From the NCBI GenBank assembly GCA_052148155.1, contig JBKQIY010000153.1, positions 26,920-90,919 on the forward strand: a DNA stretch of 64,000 nt, written 5' to 3'. Below are positions 50,601 to 58,607 of the stretch, piece after piece. The translations under genes and the position numbers were made by a program. The notes beneath the pieces were generated by a model. That model made no database searches. It was not told where the DNA came from and saw nothing but the letters and a program-made list of their open reading frames with translations. Source of the stretch: JBBQER01 sp052148155. Its GTDB lineage: Bacteria > Actinomycetota > Acidimicrobiia > IMCC26256 > PALSA-610. How positions within the stretch are numbered: the first letter of the stretch is position 1; each line of letters begins with the position of its first letter.

Positions 50601-51326
50601 GTGCAGCTCGACAATCGGGTCACGTTCGCGACGCCCGAGGGAGTGACACTCGAGCTGGTTCTCGCAGGCCTCGGCTCACGGTTTCTCGCCCGCCTCCTCG
50701 ACACGGTCATTCAGGCTGCGCTCATCATCGCGCTGCTCGTCGGAGTCGCCGTTTCCGGCTCGCCAGGATGGGTGCAGGCGATCGCGATCGTCGCGACGTT
50801 CCTGGTCGTGTTCGCGTACGACGTCATCCTCGAGACGTTGAACAACGGCCGAACGATCGGCAAGCTCGCCGCCGGGATCCGCGTCGTCGGTCGAACCGGC
50901 GAGCCGGTCCGCTTTCTTGCCAGCGCGGTTCGCAACATTGCGCGCATCCTCGACTTCTTGCCGCTCCTGTACCTGATCGGCACGATCGCGATCATGACGA
51001 CCGAACGGGGCCAACGCGTCGGCGATCTCGCGGCGGGCACCCTCGTCACACGCGACCGTTTCCCGGGCCTCACCCACACTTCGGCGCCGATCACGGTGAC
51101 GGCCGATGCGGTCGCGACGTGGGACGTATCGGCGGTCAACGCCAACGAACTGCAGGCGGTACGACATTTTCTCGACCGGCGCCTCGAACTGCGCTGGCCG
51201 GCACGTTCGTATTTCGCGTCCGATCTCGCCAATCGTCTCGGCCCCAAAGTCGCGGGCATCCCTGCGAACAGCCATCCTGAATACGTGCTCGAAGGGATCG
51301 TCGTGGCCAAGCAGGCCCGCACATGA
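50601..51326 (+). CDS. RDD family membrane protein
   Basis: 241 residues. VTFATPEGVTLELVLAGLGS at the start, then three TM helices (about 27-160) with RFLARLLDTVIQ, NNGRTIGKLAAGIRVV and RGQRVGDLAAGTLVTRDR, the RDD hallmark residues. A soluble tail of about 80 residues follows. RDD proteins are small membrane proteins of unclear role, some linked to ion exchange. GTG at 50601 directly abuts the divergent SpoIIM-like start. Part of the conserved membrane block. Confidence 0.9.
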   Translation: MQLDNRVTFATPEGVTLELVLAGLGSRFLARLLDTVIQAALIIALLVGVAVSGSPGWVQAIAIVATFLVVFAYDVILETLNNGRTIGKLAAGIRVVGRTGEPVRFLASAVRNIARILDFLPLLYLIGTIAIMTTERGQRVGDLAAGTLVTRDRFPGLTHTSAPITVTADAVATWDVSAVNANELQAVRHFLDRRLELRWPARSYFASDLANRLGPKVAGIPANSHPEYVLEGIVVAKQART

Positions 51327-51342
51327 CATCAGCGGGCCTATC

Positions 51343-51738
51343 GTGACGGGCGTGAACACCGCCACCGCGTTCGAGCTGCGCTCGGAGCGAAGCCTGCGCG
51401 TCGGCGGAGCCGGCCTCGTCGGCGCGTCGGGCGTGTGGCCCGCCCTGCCGGTCCATCCGCCGTTCGCATGTCCGTTGCGGGCCCTCACCGGCATCCCGTG
51501 CCCGCTGTGCGGTATGACCCGGGCGTGCGTCGCAGCAGTACACGGCCATCTCGGAGCTTCGCTCGCGTTCAACCCGGCCGGGCTGGTCGTCGTCGCCGCC
51601 GCGCTGATCGCGTTGGTCCGGCCGCAGTGGCTGACCCGTGTGCGCGTCCCGATGTGGGGTGCCGGGGTTGCGATCGCGGCGTTGTGGGTGTGGAACATCG
51701 GATTCAACCCGACGTTCCATCAGCTGCTCCTGCACTGA
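51343..51738 (+). CDS. DUF2752 membrane protein
   Basis: 131 residues from GTG at 51343 (a second in-frame GTG lies at 51352). FACPLRALTGIPCPLCGMTRACVAAVHG is the signature region of DUF2752; here the CPLCGMTR motif is intact. Two or three TM helices follow (GLVVVAAALIALV, VAIAALWVWNIGF). Function unknown; the CxxC may bind metal. It lies 16 bp after the RDD gene on the same strand. Confidence 0.88.
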   Translation: MTGVNTATAFELRSERSLRVGGAGLVGASGVWPALPVHPPFACPLRALTGIPCPLCGMTRACVAAVHGHLGASLAFNPAGLVVVAAALIALVRPQWLTRVRVPMWGAGVAIAALWVWNIGFNPTFHQLLLH

Positions 51739-51744
51739 CTTTGA

Positions 51745-52350
51745 CTAGTCGGTGACGTTGCGGCGTCCCTCGAAGGCGCGGCCGAGGGTCACCTCGTCGG
51801 CGTATTCGAGATCGCCGCCGACGGGCAGGCCGCTGGCAAGACGGGTCACCAACATGCCGAGCGGCTTGAGCAGACGTGCGAGATACATCGCGGTCGCTTC
51901 ACCTTCGATGTTGGGGTTCGTCGCGAGGATGATCTCGTCGACGCCGTCGCGGTCGATGCGCGCGAGCAGTTCTGTGATCCGCAGCTGTTCGGGGCCGATA
52001 CCTTCGATCGGCGAGATCGCACCTTGGAGGACGTGGTAGCGGCCTTTGAACTCGCCGGTTCGTTCAATCGCGACGATGTCGCGTGGCTCCTCGACAATGC
52101 ACAACACGCGTGCGTCGCGGCGGTCGTCGCGACAGTATGCGCACAGCTCTCCTTCGGAGATGTTGAAGCAGCGCCGACACCACGTGACGCGCTCTTTCGC
52201 TTCGACGATCGCGGCGGCGAGGCGGCGCGCGTCGACCGGGTCGACCCGCAAGAGATGGAACGCGATGCGTTGCGCCGACTTCGGGCCGATACCGGGCAAA
52301 CGGCCGAGCTCGTCGATCAGGGCTTGTACCGGACCTTCGTAGAGCGCCAA
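51745..52350 (-). CDS. recR: Recombination mediator RecR
   Basis: 201 residues, full length. LIDELGRLPGIGPKSAQRIA (HhH), a four-Cys zinc finger (WCRRCFNISEGELCAYCRD) and a Toprim domain (VLCIVEEPRDIVAIERTGEF, then LQGAISPIEGIGP) are intact. RecR with RecO/RecF loads RecA at gaps. The start is TTG at 52350, supported by GAGGAA seven bases upstream and by the exact family N-terminus ALYEGPVQALIDEL. It is 10 bp after the YbaB gene in a dnaX-ybaB-recR operon. Confidence 0.97.
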   Translation of the reverse strand: MALYEGPVQALIDELGRLPGIGPKSAQRIAFHLLRVDPVDARRLAAAIVEAKERVTWCRRCFNISEGELCAYCRDDRRDARVLCIVEEPRDIVAIERTGEFKGRYHVLQGAISPIEGIGPEQLRITELLARIDRDGVDEIILATNPNIEGEATAMYLARLLKPLGMLVTRLASGLPVGGDLEYADEVTLGRAFEGRRNVTD

Positions 52351-52360
52351 AGGGGGTTCC

Positions 52361-52714
52361 TCAGCCCAGCAGTCCGCCGAGGTCGCCCAGACCCAAGGCT
52401 CCGAGGTCGAGGGATCCGAGGTCGGGAGTGACCGCGCCGAGCTTGGTCCGCTGCAACTCTTTCGCCTGGCGGGCGGCTTCGTGCACCGCCGCGACGACAA
52501 GATCTTCGAGGGTTTCGACGTCGGACGGGTCGACGACGCTCGGATCGATCGTGATGCCGAGCAATGCGCCCTCTCCGTTGACGGTCGCTTTCACGACACC
52601 GCCGCCGACCGTCGCTTCGATGATTTCGTTGACGAGCGCGTCCTGTGCGGCCTGCATGTCGGCCTGCATCTTTTGTATCTGCTGGAACATGCCCATGGGG
52701 TCGTTGCTCGTCAC
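52361..52714 (-). CDS. YbaB/EbfC nucleoid-associated protein
   Basis: 117 residues. MFQQIQKMQADMQAAQDAL, VGGGVVKATVNGEGALLGI and DPSDVETLEDLVVAAVHEA are typical of YbaB/EbfC. It binds DNA as a dimer and is nearly always between dnaX and recR, as here. The tail is Leu/Gly-rich (LGSLDLGALGLGDLGGLLG). GTG at 52714 has GGAGAGG at 52717-52723 and is 11 bp after the dnaX stop; the long open frame upstream is a shadow of dnaX. Confidence 0.95.
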   Translation of the reverse strand: MTSNDPMGMFQQIQKMQADMQAAQDALVNEIIEATVGGGVVKATVNGEGALLGITIDPSVVDPSDVETLEDLVVAAVHEAARQAKELQRTKLGAVTPDLGSLDLGALGLGDLGGLLG

Positions 52715-52725
52715 GGCCTCTCCGA

Positions 52726-54558
52726 TCAGTCGCGCGAACGCTCTTCGACGATTTCCGCCCCAAGCCCGGCGACGAGCCGCGCCGCCGGATCGGGGGCGGG
52801 CGCGTCGGGCGCGTCGACGAGTTCGTCGACGTCGATGACGTCCTCGTACGGTTCGGCGGCGTCGTTCGTGCCCGCCGCGGCCGGTTTTGTCACGGGCCGT
52901 AACGCGTCGACGGTGTCGAAGTCGTGGGCCCGGACGATGATGCTCGGCTGGGCACCGAGGCGGGCCTCGAGCGCAGCTTTGATCTCCGAGGCCTCGCTGC
53001 GAAAGCGGGCGTTGATGGCCTCGAAACGCTTGCGGGGCGCGCCGAACACGATCGCGCCGCGTTCGATGCCGATCGGTTGCGCTTCTTGGACCATCGCCCG
53101 GACCGGCGCTTTGAGCGCTTCGAGCGCTGCCGGCCATGCTTCGATCACGTCGTCGAGATCGAGGTCCGTTCCCGAGGTGTTCGGCGACGGAGCGGGGGCG
53201 GTCGACGGTGCCGACGCTGGTGGGTTCGGCGCCGCCGCGGTGGGCGGCTCACCCGCCCCGTGCGAAGCCTCGTCGGCTGTCGCCGGTTTTTTGGCCGGCG
53301 TCCGTGCCGCCAGCATCGGACCGGTCCGGTCGGCGCGTGCCACGTCGACACGACCGGTCGGCACGGCCGGCGCCACCGCCGGCGCGGACGGGACAACTCC
53401 AGCGCCGATCTGACGTTCCAGTCGCTCGACCCGGTCGAGCAACGTCTCCTCACGGGTGCGTGCCTCGCGGCGCGCGATGCGCACGACCGCGACCTCGAGC
53501 ACGAGCCGCGGGTCGGCGATCGCCTGACCGCGAATGTCGACGATCGCCTGACCCATCACCTCGATGCCGCGCACCAGCGCGACGTTGCCGATGCGTTGCG
53601 CGAGTTCGGTCAGCCGCTGCGCTTCCGCGGCGGGGCCTTCGTAGGGGACGCGACCGCCCGCGTTGGCGCACAGGAACGCGTCTCGCAACGTTCGTAGCAG
53701 GTCGTCGGCAACGCGACGGGCGTCGTGACCGGCGACCAAAATCTCGTGCACACTGACCAAACAGCCGGCGACGTCTTCGTCGGCGGCCGCGTCGAGCACC
53801 GCGACCCGCTGCTCGAACGGTGCTCCACCGAGCGCGGCGTGCACTTGTGCGCTGTCGAGTTGGCCGTTCCCGACCGCGAGTGCCTGGTCGAGCAGCGACA
53901 ACGCGTCGCGTGCCGATCCGCCGGCCCGACGTGCGATCAGGTCGAGCGATTCGGTGTCGGCTTCGACACCTTCTCGAGCGAGCACGTCACGCAGATGGCC
54001 GACCAGGTCGTCGTGTGAGAGCAACGTGAACTCGAAATGCTGGGTGCGCGAACGGATCGTCGGCAACACCTTCTGCGGGTCTGTGGTCGCGAGGACGAAC
54101 ACGACATGCGCGGGCGGCTCTTCCAACGTCTTGAGCAGCGTGTTGGACGCCGCCGCCGACAGCATGTGCACCTCGTCGACGATGTAGACCTTCCGGCGGC
54201 TCGTGGCGCCCACACCGAGATGCACGCTTTGGATCAGGTCGCGCATCGCGTCGACCCCGTTGTTGGAAGCGGCGTCGAGCTCGACGAGATCGAAGAACGT
54301 GCCGGCCGCGACCGCCTGACAGTTTTCGCACTTCCCGCAGGGTTCGCCGTCGGCGCCGAGGTCGAGACAGTTGAGGGCACGGGCGAGGACGCGGGCGGTG
54401 GTGGTCTTGCCGGTCCCACGCGGTCCGGAGAAGAGGTAGGCGTGGCTGGTGCGATCCTCGCGTACCGCGTTGCGCAGCGCGTTGGTCACGGGCCCTTGAC
54501 CGACAAGCTCGGAGAAATGCTCGGGCCGGTATTTGCGATACAGGCTCTGGGAGGCCAT
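52726..54558 (-). CDS. dnaX: DNA polymerase III subunit gamma/tau
   Basis: 610 residues. SLYRKYRPEHFSELVGQ, Walker A FSGPRGTGKTT, the zinc-binding CGKCENC, Walker B IVDEVHMLS and SRC-like IRSRTQHFEF are intact in the clamp-loader core (residues 1-370). The tau-like part has a Pro/Ala linker (about 385-470) and a C-terminal domain. It loads the beta clamp at the replication fork. ATG at 54558 is used; a TTG one codon upstream is possible. Divergent from the SRP RNA. Confidence 0.97.
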   Translation of the reverse strand: MASQSLYRKYRPEHFSELVGQGPVTNALRNAVREDRTSHAYLFSGPRGTGKTTTARVLARALNCLDLGADGEPCGKCENCQAVAAGTFFDLVELDAASNNGVDAMRDLIQSVHLGVGATSRRKVYIVDEVHMLSAAASNTLLKTLEEPPAHVVFVLATTDPQKVLPTIRSRTQHFEFTLLSHDDLVGHLRDVLAREGVEADTESLDLIARRAGGSARDALSLLDQALAVGNGQLDSAQVHAALGGAPFEQRVAVLDAAADEDVAGCLVSVHEILVAGHDARRVADDLLRTLRDAFLCANAGGRVPYEGPAAEAQRLTELAQRIGNVALVRGIEVMGQAIVDIRGQAIADPRLVLEVAVVRIARREARTREETLLDRVERLERQIGAGVVPSAPAVAPAVPTGRVDVARADRTGPMLAARTPAKKPATADEASHGAGEPPTAAAPNPPASAPSTAPAPSPNTSGTDLDLDDVIEAWPAALEALKAPVRAMVQEAQPIGIERGAIVFGAPRKRFEAINARFRSEASEIKAALEARLGAQPSIIVRAHDFDTVDALRPVTKPAAAGTNDAAEPYEDVIDVDELVDAPDAPAPDPAARLVAGLGAEIVEERSRD

Positions 54559-54590
54559 CAAAGCGATGCTACCGACGCGGAGTACAGTGC

Positions 54591-54702
54591 TCTCGGCCCG
54601 CTCGCGCCACGTCGGGTCCGGCGCGACGGGCGCCCGTGAACCGAGTCAGGTCCGGAAGGAAGCAGCTCTCAGCGGAAGCGCCTGGGTGCCGCCGGGTCGC
54701 CT
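54591..54702 (+). ncRNA. ffs: Signal recognition particle RNA, small bacterial type
   Basis: The universally conserved domain IV hairpin is present: GTCAGGTCCGGAAGGAAGCA from 54645, with the GGAA tetraloop in TCCGGAAGGA and the asymmetric AGCAGC loop opposite GCGGAAGCGCCTGGG. The ends can pair: CGGCCCG (54594-54600) with CGGGTCG (54693-54699). A TACAGT at 54583-54588 may be the -10 box. Ends are approximate by a few bases. It lies upstream of dnaX on the other strand, a common actinobacterial arrangement. Confidence 0.93.
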
Positions 54703-54836
54703 GACGTGTGCTGCGAGCGGGCCACCTTTGCGATACGGGCTGCGCCCTCGATCCCCAACAACGCCGGTGGGACGTCAACATTTCGGGGCCGGCGGATCTG
54801 TGCGTCGCTGACCCGGCGGTACGATCCCTCACCTCA

Positions 54837-54921
54837 GGAGGGGTGCGAGAGCGGCCGAATCGGCACGCTTGGAAAGCGTGTGTGGGGCAACTCACCGTGG
54901 GTTCGAATCCCACTCCCTCCG
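54837..54921 (+). tRNA. tRNA-Ser (anticodon GGA)
   Basis: 85 bases. Acceptor GGAGGGG (54837-54843) pairs with TCCCTCC (54914-54920), discriminator G. Anticodon stem CACGC/GCGTG (54864-54868, 54876-54880) encloses TTGGAAA with GGA at 54871-54873. A long variable arm (TGTGGGGCAACTCACC) and T arm GTGGGTTCGAATCCCAC fit a class II serine tRNA. CCA is not encoded. It follows the SRP RNA and marks the left edge of the sparse right-hand region. Confidence 0.97.
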
Positions 54922-55207
54922 CGGCTCAAAAGCGCAGGTCAGACCGCAAACCGAACCACGCCAACAAACGTTCGAAATGTGATGGCGCCGCCCGCACGGT
55001 CGAGCCGTACCGACACCAACACCACGTCGCCGACCAACACCAGCCGCTCGGCCAGACACACCAACACGACTACAAACCACAACGCGCCCGCGAACGCCTC
55101 CAATAAGCCAGCCAAGAACTCACGCACAGCACGGCCGAGAGACCCCGGGACTCGAAATCGACCTGTAGTCCCTTAAGAAGGGGCGCCGCGCCATTCTGCA
55201 CGCGTCC

Positions 55208-55660
55208 TCAATCGGCTGCGAGTGACTCGACGCGGACGTCGCGCATCGGGAAATCATCGAGGTTGTCGGTCACAAGGACTGCGCCGTGGGCGCGCGCGGT
55301 ACCTGCGATGAGCGCGTCCAGCGTGTGGATCGTTCGTCCCCGCCGCGCCCAGTCGGCTTGATAGCGGCCGGCGCGGGCCGCCGCCTCGCGCGTCGTGTCG
55401 AAGAACACCAGTCGGTCGAGCAGCACCTGCGCCTTCTTGCGTTCCGCCGGCCGTAGCCCGCGCTCGATCTCTGCGATGTTGACGCACGTCGTGCCGAGTG
55501 AGTGGCCCTCGCCGAGACGTTGGAGAAGAGCGTCAGTAACCGCGCGGTCGCCGCGCAAGTGCGCGATCAGCACGGTGGTGTCGAGCAGGTACCGACTCAG
55601 GATGCTTCCGTCCGTCGCGTCGTGCGCACCCAGGCCGCGGTCGAGCGACGGCTGCGCCAT
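55208..55660 (-). CDS. vapC: VapC-type PIN-domain toxin
   Basis: Up to 150 residues. The PIN domain has its acidic residues: D in YLLDTTVLIAHLRGD, E in NIAEIERGL, D in HTLDALIAGTA and D in VLVTDNLDDFP. VapC toxins are Mg-dependent RNases that cut tRNA or rRNA and are held in check by the cognate antitoxin. The only in-frame standard start before the domain is ATG at 55660, giving a 64-bp overlap with vapB and about 21 extra N-terminal residues; initiation at a non-standard codon near ILSRYLL is the alternative. Pairs with the gene at 55597-55839. Confidence 0.88.
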   Translation of the reverse strand: MAQPSLDRGLGAHDATDGSILSRYLLDTTVLIAHLRGDRAVTDALLQRLGEGHSLGTTCVNIAEIERGLRPAERKKAQVLLDRLVFFDTTREAAARAGRYQADWARRGRTIHTLDALIAGTARAHGAVLVTDNLDDFPMRDVRVESLAAD

Positions 55661-55839
55661 TCGGGGTGTCGTGCGCTGCTCACGGTGTTGGCGGTTTCCT
55701 GGAGAGCGGCCTCGAGTTCGAGCCGAGCGAGTTTCTCTCGTGCGGCCTCTTCGAGAAAGCGGCTCCGCCCGCGTGTTCCAACGAGCCGATCCATAGCGTC
55801 GACCACCTCGTCGGCGATGACGACGTGGGTGCGTGCCAT
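55597..55839 (-). CDS. vapB: VapB-type antitoxin
   Basis: 80 residues. ARTHVVIADEVVDAMDRLVG with FLEEAAREKLARLELE has the ribbon-helix-helix pattern of VapB antitoxins, followed by a C-terminal tail (HPEWRSRRSTAAWVRT) that would wrap around the toxin. ATG at 55839 preferred; a TTG directly upstream is possible. It should bind both VapC and the operon promoter. Upstream is a decayed PPOX gene fragment, so the pair looks inserted into or next to older sequence. Confidence 0.85.
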   Translation of the reverse strand: MARTHVVIADEVVDAMDRLVGTRGRSRFLEEAAREKLARLELEAALQETANTVSSARHPEWRSRRSTAAWVRTTRRTEAS

Positions 55840-55915
55840 CAAACGACCGTCCTTTCGATCCCTGTATGTCCCACTGCTAGTCCCACAGTAGACGAAGTTG
55901 AAGCACCACTCCGAG

Positions 55916-56076
55916 GTACCGGGTTGTCGAGCGGGGCGTCGGTCTCCTCGTCAAGGAATACGCCGACCGGGTTGCTCTGAGGGGCACTTGTTGGCGTCCA
56001 CGGTGGCGAGGCGGCCGAGTGGCTGACTCCGTACGTAGGCCCGCTCGGTGTCGGTGAACATGATCCTCGAGGCCAT
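55916..56076 (-). pseudogene. Truncated and frameshifted PPOX-family gene (copy A)
   Basis: From ATG 56076 the frame reads SRIMFTDTERAYVRSQPLGR and LATVDAN, nearly identical to the intact PPOX protein at 57620-58036. It then suffers a +1 insertion (AACAAGTGCC against AACGGTGCC) and hits a stop. In the shifted frame the likeness resumes (APQSNPVGVFLDEETD) and then ends. Only about 60 of 138 codons remain. It belongs to the left arm of the duplication at 55940-56633. Confidence 0.8.
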
Positions 56077-56633
56077 CGGCGCCGCGTAGGACGCGCATCC
56101 ACGGCTCGGCCCTTCGAACATCAGGCGAGTCGCAGGTCGACGAGCCGCTCAAACACCTCTGGAGGGTTTGAAAGCCATCGCAGGCTCTCCGCAAACTCGG
56201 GTCCGGAACGCGCAACGGAGCGCCCGACGAGCGCCTAGAGCGGCGGCCGAGACACACCTCGCGGGTCGAACTGCAGCGAGCGCACGTCGACCATCGATGT
56301 TGCCGCCACGCGAGCCTGTCCGCACCGATCGGCGCGCGTTTACGACAGCGAGATCGACCAGTGAAACGTAGCGAAGGAAATCAGCGACCACGTCACACTG
56401 ATGCGCTGCCCCGCGTCCGAGGGACTCGCACGAGAACCGACTACGAGCCTGAGTACAATCTGTGTCGTGTCGAACGGTAATCTCGAGGACGAGCGCGGCG
56501 TCGACCGGCAGCAGATTCGCGAGATCCTGGCCATGACGCCCGCGGAACGTGTTGCACAACTCGTCGCGTCCGTTGCGGTTTGGACGGAGATGCTGACTCA
56601 GACCGGGACTCAACCTCGACTTCGATGAAGTTC
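55940..56633 (+). repeat. Imperfect direct repeat, copy A (about 694 bp)
   Basis: Aligns end to end with 57901-58593, with many substitutions and small indels; identical runs include the block around GAGATCCTGGCCATGAC. Contents in order: 5' part of a PPOX gene (minus), decayed coding-like sequence (minus, ending at 56121), then the small gene at 56467 (plus). In this copy the PPOX gene is broken but the small gene is open and leads into a nucleotidyltransferase gene. Confidence 0.88.
56467..56628 (+). CDS. Small protein preceding a nucleotidyltransferase (possible antitoxin-like partner)
   Basis: 53 residues from GTG 56467: SNGNLEDERGVDRQQIREIL, then AMTPAERVAQLVASVAVWTEML. Short proteins with a (x)LTPxERLxxL-type helix often precede stand-alone nucleotidyltransferase genes. 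The stop TGA overlaps the ATG of that gene (ATGA at 56625-56628). Compared with the second copy (58428) a one-base insertion near codon 45 changes the last residues, so the present C-terminus may be altered. Function unknown. Confidence 0.6.
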   Translation: MSNGNLEDERGVDRQQIREILAMTPAERVAQLVASVAVWTEMLTQTGTQPRLR

Positions 56634-57137
56634 GACCCGCGGCCGATCTGCGCGATCTTGAACGAAGAAGGCGTGCCTTACGTACTCATCGGAGGGTTCG
56701 CGGCTGCCGTCCACGGCTCGCCGCTTCCGACCTCCGACGTCGACATCGTTCCGTCCCGAGATGACGACAGCCTCGAGCGGCTCGCCCGTGCCCTGAATCG
56801 CTTGCACGCTCGCCTCCGCACGGAATCTGGGCCGGTAGATGTCCGCATCGACGCCGCGTTCCTCAAGGCGATGCCCTTCATGTTGAACCTGGTCACCGAC
56901 GAAGGGGACGTCGATCTGGCATTCTCTCCTGCAGGACCTCTGAACGGATACAGCGATTGGAACGCGCACGCCATCGAGGTCGAGATCGCGCCAGAGTTGA
57001 AGGTGCGCATCGCCGCGCTCGACGCCATCATCGACTCGAAACGATCGGCCGGGCGCGCCAAGGATCTGCACGCGCTGCCCTATCTCGAGTCACTGCGCGA
57101 TGAGATTGCCGCCCGTCACCTTCATCAACCCGACTAG
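56625..57137 (+). CDS. Stand-alone nucleotidyltransferase-fold protein (MNT/DUF6036-like)
   Basis: 170 residues. VLIGGFAAAVHGSPLPTSDVDIV carries the minimal NTase signature: GG at 23-24, then DxD at D38/D40, with a third acidic residue likely at D97 (GDVDLAF). SKRSAGRAKDLHALPYL near the end is typical of this group. Such proteins transfer NMP groups; some act as antitoxins or toxins with small partners, others in antibiotic modification. Coupled to the small upstream gene by ATGA. It lies between the two copies of the duplication and has no second copy. Confidence 0.8.
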   Translation: MKFDPRPICAILNEEGVPYVLIGGFAAAVHGSPLPTSDVDIVPSRDDDSLERLARALNRLHARLRTESGPVDVRIDAAFLKAMPFMLNLVTDEGDVDLAFSPAGPLNGYSDWNAHAIEVEIAPELKVRIAALDAIIDSKRSAGRAKDLHALPYLESLRDEIAARHLHQPD

Positions 57138-57619
57138 CACTAGCTCGGGGTTCGAAAGCCGGTGCACCAGTTCCGCGCGTTGGTGCCGGACAAACTGCTC
57201 TCCCGGTTGACGGCGCATCGGGCGACACCGGTCGCCCAGATGGGTGAATGCTCCTCTTTCACACCCGGCGTCGCGGCGCAGATCCGATGTGGCCGCGCGA
57301 CCTGCGCTTCCTTGGCCTCGAGGAATCCGCTGGTCGCATGGGCGAGCGGACTTCCGCACCACAGAACGGACTCACGACGAGGCATCAACGAAGGACAGAA
57401 CGCAGTACAGGATTTGGTGATGAGGTCGACAGGTGCGTTGACCGATCAACAGATTTGACCGCGGAATCGGGCCGGAATCCACCAGTTGCTGTCTCGGTTT
57501 TTGAAACTCGGCCGAGTGTCGCGTGCCAGTGTGATGGGATCGGCCTGTTTGCCTGAGTGCTGGGCGCGTCGCGGTCGCGAAGCACCCAATGCCGGCGTGA
57601 AGGGCACCGCGACCTCGCT
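57138..57619. other. Intergenic region between repeat copies, 482 bp, no gene recognised
   Basis: Open frames are short and not protein-like on either strand. I saw no terminal inverted repeats or transposase remnants that would explain the duplication. Base composition is lower in GC than the left part of the window. Confidence 0.4.
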
Positions 57620-58036
57620 TCAGCTCCCGCGCCGACTCTGTCCCCTACCTTTCCCGTCAGGATCGAGTCCCCAGGTGACGATCCAGTTCGGCGTGACCCG
57701 GATGACTTCACGGCTCATGAACTGGACCGGGGGGTCGACGTCTGAGAGCGCCACAGCGGTGCCGCGGATCTCAACGCCCCGCACTGTCCACGGGTCGATC
57801 GACACAATGTCGTCGATGACCAGGGCGACCTGCGGGTTTGCGTGAACGTTGCGGAACTTGCGTGACGCGCCCATCGCGCCCCCGCCGATCACGAGGTCGC
57901 CGGTCTCATCGTCGAAGAACACCCCGACCGGGTTGTTCTGAGGGGCACCGTTGGCATCCACGGTGGCGAGGCGGCCGAGTGGCTGACTCCGCACGTAAGC
58001 CCGCTCGGTGTCGGTGAACATGATCCTGGAGGTCAT
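57620..58036 (-). CDS. PPOX-class flavin/F420-type protein
   Basis: 138 residues. MFTDTERAYVRSQPLGRLAT with VDANGAPQNNPVGVFFDD, DLVIGGGAMGASRKFRNVHA and PQVALVIDDIVSIDPW form the split-barrel of pyridoxamine-5'-phosphate-oxidase-like proteins, in actinobacteria often F420-dependent reductases. The C-terminus (GLDPDGKGRGQSRRGS) is basic. ATG at 58036 is the start shared with the broken copy. The first third lies inside repeat copy B. Function not known; cofactor is inference from the family. Confidence 0.85.
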   Translation of the reverse strand: MTSRIMFTDTERAYVRSQPLGRLATVDANGAPQNNPVGVFFDDETGDLVIGGGAMGASRKFRNVHANPQVALVIDDIVSIDPWTVRGVEIRGTAVALSDVDPPVQFMSREVIRVTPNWIVTWGLDPDGKGRGQSRRGS

Positions 58037-58593
58037 CGCCGAAGCGTAGGACGCGCATCCACGGGCTCGGCCCTTCGGACATCAGGCGAGTCGCAGGTCG
58101 ACGACCCGCTCAAACGCCTCTGGAAGGTTTGAAAGCCATCGCAGGCTCTCCGCAAACTCGGGGTCTGGAAGGCGCAACAGAGCGCCCGACGCGCCCCCAG
58201 CGGCAGCCGAGACACCTCGCGGTCGAACTCCAGCGAGCGCACGTCGACTATCGATCTCGCCGCCAAGCGTGCGTGTCCGCGCCGATCGGCGCGCGTTTGA
58301 TCGACAGCGAGCTCGACCAGTGAAACGTAAGCGAAGCAAATCAGCGACCGCGTCACACTGATGCGCCGCCACCGCGTCCGAGGGGCTCCCACGAGAACCG
58401 TCAACGAGCCTGAGCACAATTCGTATCGTGTCAAACGGTCGTCTCGAGGATGAGCGCGGCGTCGACCGGCAGCAGATTCGCGAGATCCTGGCCATGACAC
58501 CCGCGCAATGTGTTGCCTAACTCGTCGCGTCCGTTGCAGTTTGGACGGAGATGCTGACTCGACTGGGACTCGACCTCGAGTTCGATGAGGTTG
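57901..58593 (+). repeat. Imperfect direct repeat, copy B (about 693 bp)
   Basis: Counterpart of 55940-56633. Here the PPOX gene is intact and extends beyond the repeat, while the small plus-strand gene has a nonsense codon (TAA at 58518 where copy A has CAA). The copy ends 11 bp before the stop of the large prepilin-like gene. Divergence between the copies shows the duplication is not recent. Confidence 0.88.
58082..58400 (-). pseudogene. Decayed coding-like sequence shared by both repeat copies
   Basis: On the minus strand the end reads PDPEFAESLRWLSNLPEAFE then RVVDLRLA and stop; the upstream part (VRSLEFDREVSRLPLGARR) is in another frame, implying an indel. Copy A shows the same ending (ESLRWLSNPPEVFERLVDLRLA-like, stop at 56121). 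I do not recognise the family. It may be the remains of a gene between the PPOX and small genes. Confidence 0.3.
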
Positions 58594-58607
58594 AGTGGTT
58601 GGGTTAG
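58428..58607 (+). pseudogene. Second copy of the small nucleotidyltransferase-associated gene, interrupted
   Basis: GTG 58428 opens SNGRLEDERGVDRQQIREIL with AMTPAQCVA, then TAA at 58518-58520. The frame continues as LVASVAVWTEMLTRLGLDLE and FDEVEWLG to a stop at 58607, which overlaps the prepilin-like gene's stop. No nucleotidyltransferase gene follows. Copy A (56467) is uninterrupted. Confidence 0.75.

Noticed and set aside
57138..57619. Insertion sequence between the two repeat copies
   Set aside because: No transposase fragment, terminal inverted repeats or target duplications could be identified.
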